A DNA stretch of 64,000 nucleotides, taken from NCBI RefSeq assembly GCF_000368865.1, contig NZ_KB849725.1:304082-368081 (forward strand), given 5' to 3'. The DNA comes from Acinetobacter bouvetii DSM 14964 = CIP 107468. GTDB taxonomy: Bacteria; Pseudomonadota; Gammaproteobacteria; Pseudomonadales; Moraxellaceae. Positions within the stretch are counted from its first letter, which is position 1; each line of letters opens with the position of its first letter. The translations under genes were made by a program, and so were the position numbers. Positions 61,314-64,000 of this stretch are shown piece after piece. Below the pieces are notes generated by a model that saw only the letters and a program-made list of their open reading frames with translations, was not told where the DNA came from and did not search any database.

Positions 61314-61339
61314 AAAAAGGGTTCCTATGAACCCTTTTT
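61314..61339. terminator. Bidirectional terminator between the GFA and lipoprotein genes
   Basis: AAAAAGGGTTC and GAACCCTTTTT arms with a 4-nt loop, lying between converging genes. Confidence 0.85.
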
Positions 61340-61351
61340 ATTTTGAGGGGC

Positions 61352-61933
61352 TTACTGCTTTTCTGCCGGTGATGGAATGGCGGGATATTGCTGCTGCCAA
61401 TGTTCCAGCTGTTCCTGCGCGTGGATAAACTGGCCTAAGCCTTTCACATTTTCACTGGGCTGCTGATTGCCGGCGGCCTTGCCGTTTTGATCCGCAGGCG
61501 CCTGCCGCAGCAGTTTGCCCTGATTGTCCCAGTACTGATACATCAGGCCCTGAATATAGCGGCCTTGCTCCGTCTTTAAATCCAAGGCTTTGAGCATGGT
61601 CAGCGCAGAGTTGATATTGTCCTGCTTGCGGCTTAAGGCGAATTCTGGCGTTAAAGAACCGTCTTCCTTCATGCGCATCAGCTCATCTTCCATTTCATCG
61701 CTGACTGCGGTAAAGCGCGCATCAAAATCAGTCAGGGCCTGAATGTCCTGCACATCATTGGCGGTCTTGGCAAAAGGCTTAACCGGTTCTGAAGCCAGTT
61801 CACGCATAATCTGATCATCTTGTGACAGATCTGCGGACGGCTTTTCCGCCTCTTTGCTGCGGTCACAGCCTGCGGCCAGCAGCGCGGCGCTGATCAGCAG
61901 CGGCAGACCTAAAACTTTAAATGCATGTGGCAT
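61352..61933 (-). CDS. Putative lipoprotein of unknown function
   Basis: 193 residues from the ATG at 61933, with AGGTG about 6 nt upstream. The signal peptide ends LLISAALLAAGC, a clear lipobox, with the lipidated Cys at residue about 23. Asp after the Cys (CDRSKEAEK) is the inner-membrane retention signal known from Lol sorting in E. coli. The rest is charged and helical, with no known domain. It lies just downstream of the methyltransferase gene, with 7 nt between; operon likely. Confidence 0.75.
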   Translation of the reverse strand: MPHAFKVLGLPLLISAALLAAGCDRSKEAEKPSADLSQDDQIMRELASEPVKPFAKTANDVQDIQALTDFDARFTAVSDEMEDELMRMKEDGSLTPEFALSRKQDNINSALTMLKALDLKTEQGRYIQGLMYQYWDNQGKLLRQAPADQNGKAAGNQQPSENVKGLGQFIHAQEQLEHWQQQYPAIPSPAEKQ

Positions 61934-61940
61934 AAGGCAC

Positions 61941-62723
61941 CTATTTTCCTGCAGTTTTTTTAAAGACATACACATGGGTGGTATAGGGAAACTCAATGTC
62001 ATCTTGCGCCTGTTTGCCGGTCAATTCAAATACAGTTTGTTCAAATTGCAGTTTCAGCGCCTGCTGCTGCGCTTCAGGCATGGCCGCGATAAAACTGGTG
62101 GACAAGAGGCGTTTAGAAACGACCTGTTCAACCGTGCCGCAGTGCAGCTGGCGGAAGGCGGTTTCCTGATCCAGCTTAAACCATGGCTGCTGTTCAAAGG
62201 CTTTTTGCCACAGGCCGCTGTGGTAGCGCGGCGTGCCGCCTTCCAGCGGCAGCAGAATCTCAGCTAAGGCTTTCACCCAATCCGTGTTAATATCGCGCTG
62301 ATTCCAAATCAGCACCAGATCGCCGTCCGGCTGTAAAATGCGCTCAATTTCAGCCAGTGTGGCTTGTTCGGCAAACCAATGAAAGGATTGCGCGCAAAAG
62401 ACCGCGCGGATGGAGTGATCCGGCACTGGAATTTCACTGCTGAAAGCCTGTACAGTACTGATATCAGGATGCGCTTGGCGCAGCTGCTGCAGCATGGCGG
62501 CAACCGGGTCGACCGCGGTAATCTTGGAGCTGATGGATTTTAAATAAGGCAGGAATTTGCCGGTGCCCGATCCCAGATCCAATAATGCATCTTGGCCGCT
62601 GAGCTTGAGATGCGATTTCAGCCAGATGCTGATTTCGGCCGGATAACCGGGGCGCACTTGCTGATACAGCGCCGCCGCTGCGCCAAAGCCTTTTTCTGCG
62701 GCAGGATGTAGTGATTGTGTCAT
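61941..62723 (-). CDS. Class I SAM-dependent methyltransferase
   Basis: 260 residues from the ATG at 62723 (MTQSLHPAAEKGFG). SAM loop LLDLGSGTGKFLPYLKS, then ITAVDPVAAMLQQLRQ, FCAQSFHWFAEQATLAEIE and LVLIWNQRDINTDWV. This resembles the Methyltransf_11 type with the QSFHWF motif. Substrate unknown. The lipoprotein gene follows 7 nt later. The upstream region to the hydrolase gene at 62807 is about 80 nt and divergent. Confidence 0.85.
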   Translation of the reverse strand: MTQSLHPAAEKGFGAAAALYQQVRPGYPAEISIWLKSHLKLSGQDALLDLGSGTGKFLPYLKSISSKITAVDPVAAMLQQLRQAHPDISTVQAFSSEIPVPDHSIRAVFCAQSFHWFAEQATLAEIERILQPDGDLVLIWNQRDINTDWVKALAEILLPLEGGTPRYHSGLWQKAFEQQPWFKLDQETAFRQLHCGTVEQVVSKRLLSTSFIAAMPEAQQQALKLQFEQTVFELTGKQAQDDIEFPYTTHVYVFKKTAGK

Positions 62724-62806
62724 ATTCTGCAATTTTTTATCCCTGACTCCATTATAAAATAGCATATTCCTATGAACTGCAAATTTGACTGTGTGTTGAA
62801 TATTCG

Positions 62807-64000
62807 ATGAATGAAGCAAAAGGACTTGATAACGGTGTGATGATGGATAAACAGATTATTTTTGAAGATGAACAGATCCGGGTCATTTTCCTCAAAGGTT
62901 CATCGGCAGAATTGATTTTTTCCTTTGGCGATTTAATTACGCGGGCCAAAGGCCTGAGCGTGAATGCTGAAAAATCACTGCACAAATTCGATTTTAATGT
63001 GATCGGCATTATGCCGAAGCAAAAATCATGGTTTCCCGAAAGCTCCATTTTAGCCATGATGGACAGCATTCAGCCGGTGATTGCGCCGTTTAAAGCCCGG
63101 ATTGCCTATGGCGGTTCGATGGGCGGCTATGCCGCCATTAAATATTCCAATCTGCTGGATGTGCAGCGTGTCGTCGCGATGGTGCCGCAGTATTCGATTA
63201 ACCCCGAAGATGTGGAAGATACGCGCTACAACATGTTCTATCAGCCCGAACTGAATGGGCGCATGTTTGTGCGGGCGGAAGATGTTTCGCCAGCGCGTGA
63301 ATATATCGTGATTTTTGACCCGTATTATGCCGCTGACCGCGTGCATATTGAGCATTTGAAGCCGCTGATTCCGCATGCGCATTATCTGCATTTGCCCTAT
63401 ACCGATCATGACGCGATTGCCGTTTTGGCCAGCTCCGCGCTGGTGCATGACTTTTTGCGCCACCCTTTTGACGCCAGCTATTTCTACAAAAAGATGCGCG
63501 AGGTCAAAAAGAACAGCAAATTCTATTACCGCAAGGTGATTGAAAATCTGCTGCCGCGCCATCGCGCGGCGCTGGGGCATATTTTAAAGAGCAATGCGCT
63601 GGCGCTGGATGATCAGTTTTTTGATGCCAAACAGAAGCAGGCCCTGCTGCGTGAACTGTTCAGCAATAAGCAGGTGGATCAGCAGGATTTAGCCAAACTT
63701 GGCATACAGGTCAGCATGCCGCAGGAAAAACGCAGCCTGCTGCAGGATGCCTATGGGCATGGCTTGGTATTTAATGTCATCAGCCAAAAAATTGAAAGCT
63801 ATGCCGCGGGCGCGATTGAGCTGAATCATAAATTCCTGATTCCGATATATGCCAAAGGCAATGCCTTGGTGCAGATCAGCTGGAATGATCAGCCTTATAT
63901 GATTGTCATGAATGACCGCCAAATGATGAAGCTGGTGCTGCTGCAGGATGAGCTGTCTTTAGGCATGCATCCGCTGATGATGAAGAAGTATGCCGGTTAC
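62807..64000 (+). CDS. Alpha/beta hydrolase-like protein (partial, 3' end outside window)
   Basis: The frame is open from an ATG at 62807 (another at 62840) to the right window edge, at least 398 residues. The nucleophile elbow is in IAYGGSMGGYAAIKYS (GxSxG type), a candidate acid in IFDPYYAAD, and a candidate His in YTDHDAIAVL. A C-terminal part of unknown nature follows (for example AGAIELNHKFLIPIY). No signal peptide is seen. The hydrolysed substrate is unknown. It is divergent from the methyltransferase. Confidence 0.75.
   Translation, partial: MNEAKGLDNGVMMDKQIIFEDEQIRVIFLKGSSAELIFSFGDLITRAKGLSVNAEKSLHKFDFNVIGIMPKQKSWFPESSILAMMDSIQPVIAPFKARIAYGGSMGGYAAIKYSNLLDVQRVVAMVPQYSINPEDVEDTRYNMFYQPELNGRMFVRAEDVSPAREYIVIFDPYYAADRVHIEHLKPLIPHAHYLHLPYTDHDAIAVLASSALVHDFLRHPFDASYFYKKMREVKKNSKFYYRKVIENLLPRHRAALGHILKSNALALDDQFFDAKQKQALLRELFSNKQVDQQDLAKLGIQVSMPQEKRSLLQDAYGHGLVFNVISQKIESYAAGAIELNHKFLIPIYAKGNALVQISWNDQPYMIVMNDRQMMKLVLLQDELSLGMHPLMMKKYAGY

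Noticed and set aside
63050..63580. Minus-strand frame of 176 aa at the right edge
   Set aside because: It is antisense to the open plus-strand hydrolase frame, which has the GxSxG elbow and continues to the window edge.

Overview
This window looks like a chromosomal core-genome segment from a moderately AT-rich gammaproteobacterium, most probably Acinetobacter. The reasons are the two-domain polyphosphate:AMP phosphotransferase (the enzyme first known from A. johnsonii), a ubiB-ubiJ-ubiE cluster, gspF-gspG standing apart from other type II secretion genes, and an OmpR/EnvZ pair of Acinetobacter-like size. The genus is inferred from gene content and recalled protein resemblance, not from a database comparison. 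I see no rRNA, tRNA, prophage, insertion sequence or CRISPR array.

Layout. 1-3,500: small hypothetical genes, including a protein whose C-terminus is a Glu-Ala repeat encoded by a hexanucleotide tandem repeat and cut by the window edge, then dodecin, a FrnE-type DsbA oxidoreductase and a broken ypeA acetyltransferase. 3,500-10,500: acetate/succinate CoA-transferase, ompR-envZ (separated by an inverted-repeat-rich spacer) and tex. 10,500-15,400: a membrane protein, a patatin-like lipase, and an outer-membrane barrel next to a large lipoprotein. 15,400-19,500: ubiB, ubiJ, ubiE and an FFLEELY-like protein. 19,700-31,600: pap, a DUF697-like protein and the recC-recB-recD operon. 31,600-36,500: a gene-free stretch with two strong terminators and possible small RNAs, then rpsO, pnp and a CorA transporter. 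36,700-41,500: a DUF465 protein, cbpM-cbpA with a long perfect hairpin before cbpA, three tandem DUF2147 genes and hslO. 41,500-51,300: a CPA2 antiporter, priA, gspF-gspG, a CsaA-like protein, lnt and corC. 51,600-64,000: tusA, etf-ubiquinone oxidoreductase, DUF1285, murI, a DUF4062 protein, hemH, an MBL hydrolase, yacG, a TrmB-like methyltransferase, a TIGR03862 flavoprotein, a GFA enzyme, a lipoprotein, a methyltransferase and a partial alpha/beta hydrolase that runs off the right edge.

How the genes work together. RecBCD, PriA and Tex serve DNA repair, replication restart and transcription. UbiB/UbiJ/UbiE and ETF-QO converge on the ubiquinone pool. OmpR/EnvZ, Lnt, CorC, GspFG and the lipoprotein/barrel pair concern the envelope. 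CbpA/CbpM, Hsp33 and FrnE concern proteostasis and redox stress. Most genes are ordinary. The less explained items are the Glu-Ala repeat gene, the inverted repeats at ompR-envZ and cbpA, the recD-rpsO interval, the DUF2147 triplet, the lipoprotein/barrel pair and the stand-alone DUF4062 protein.
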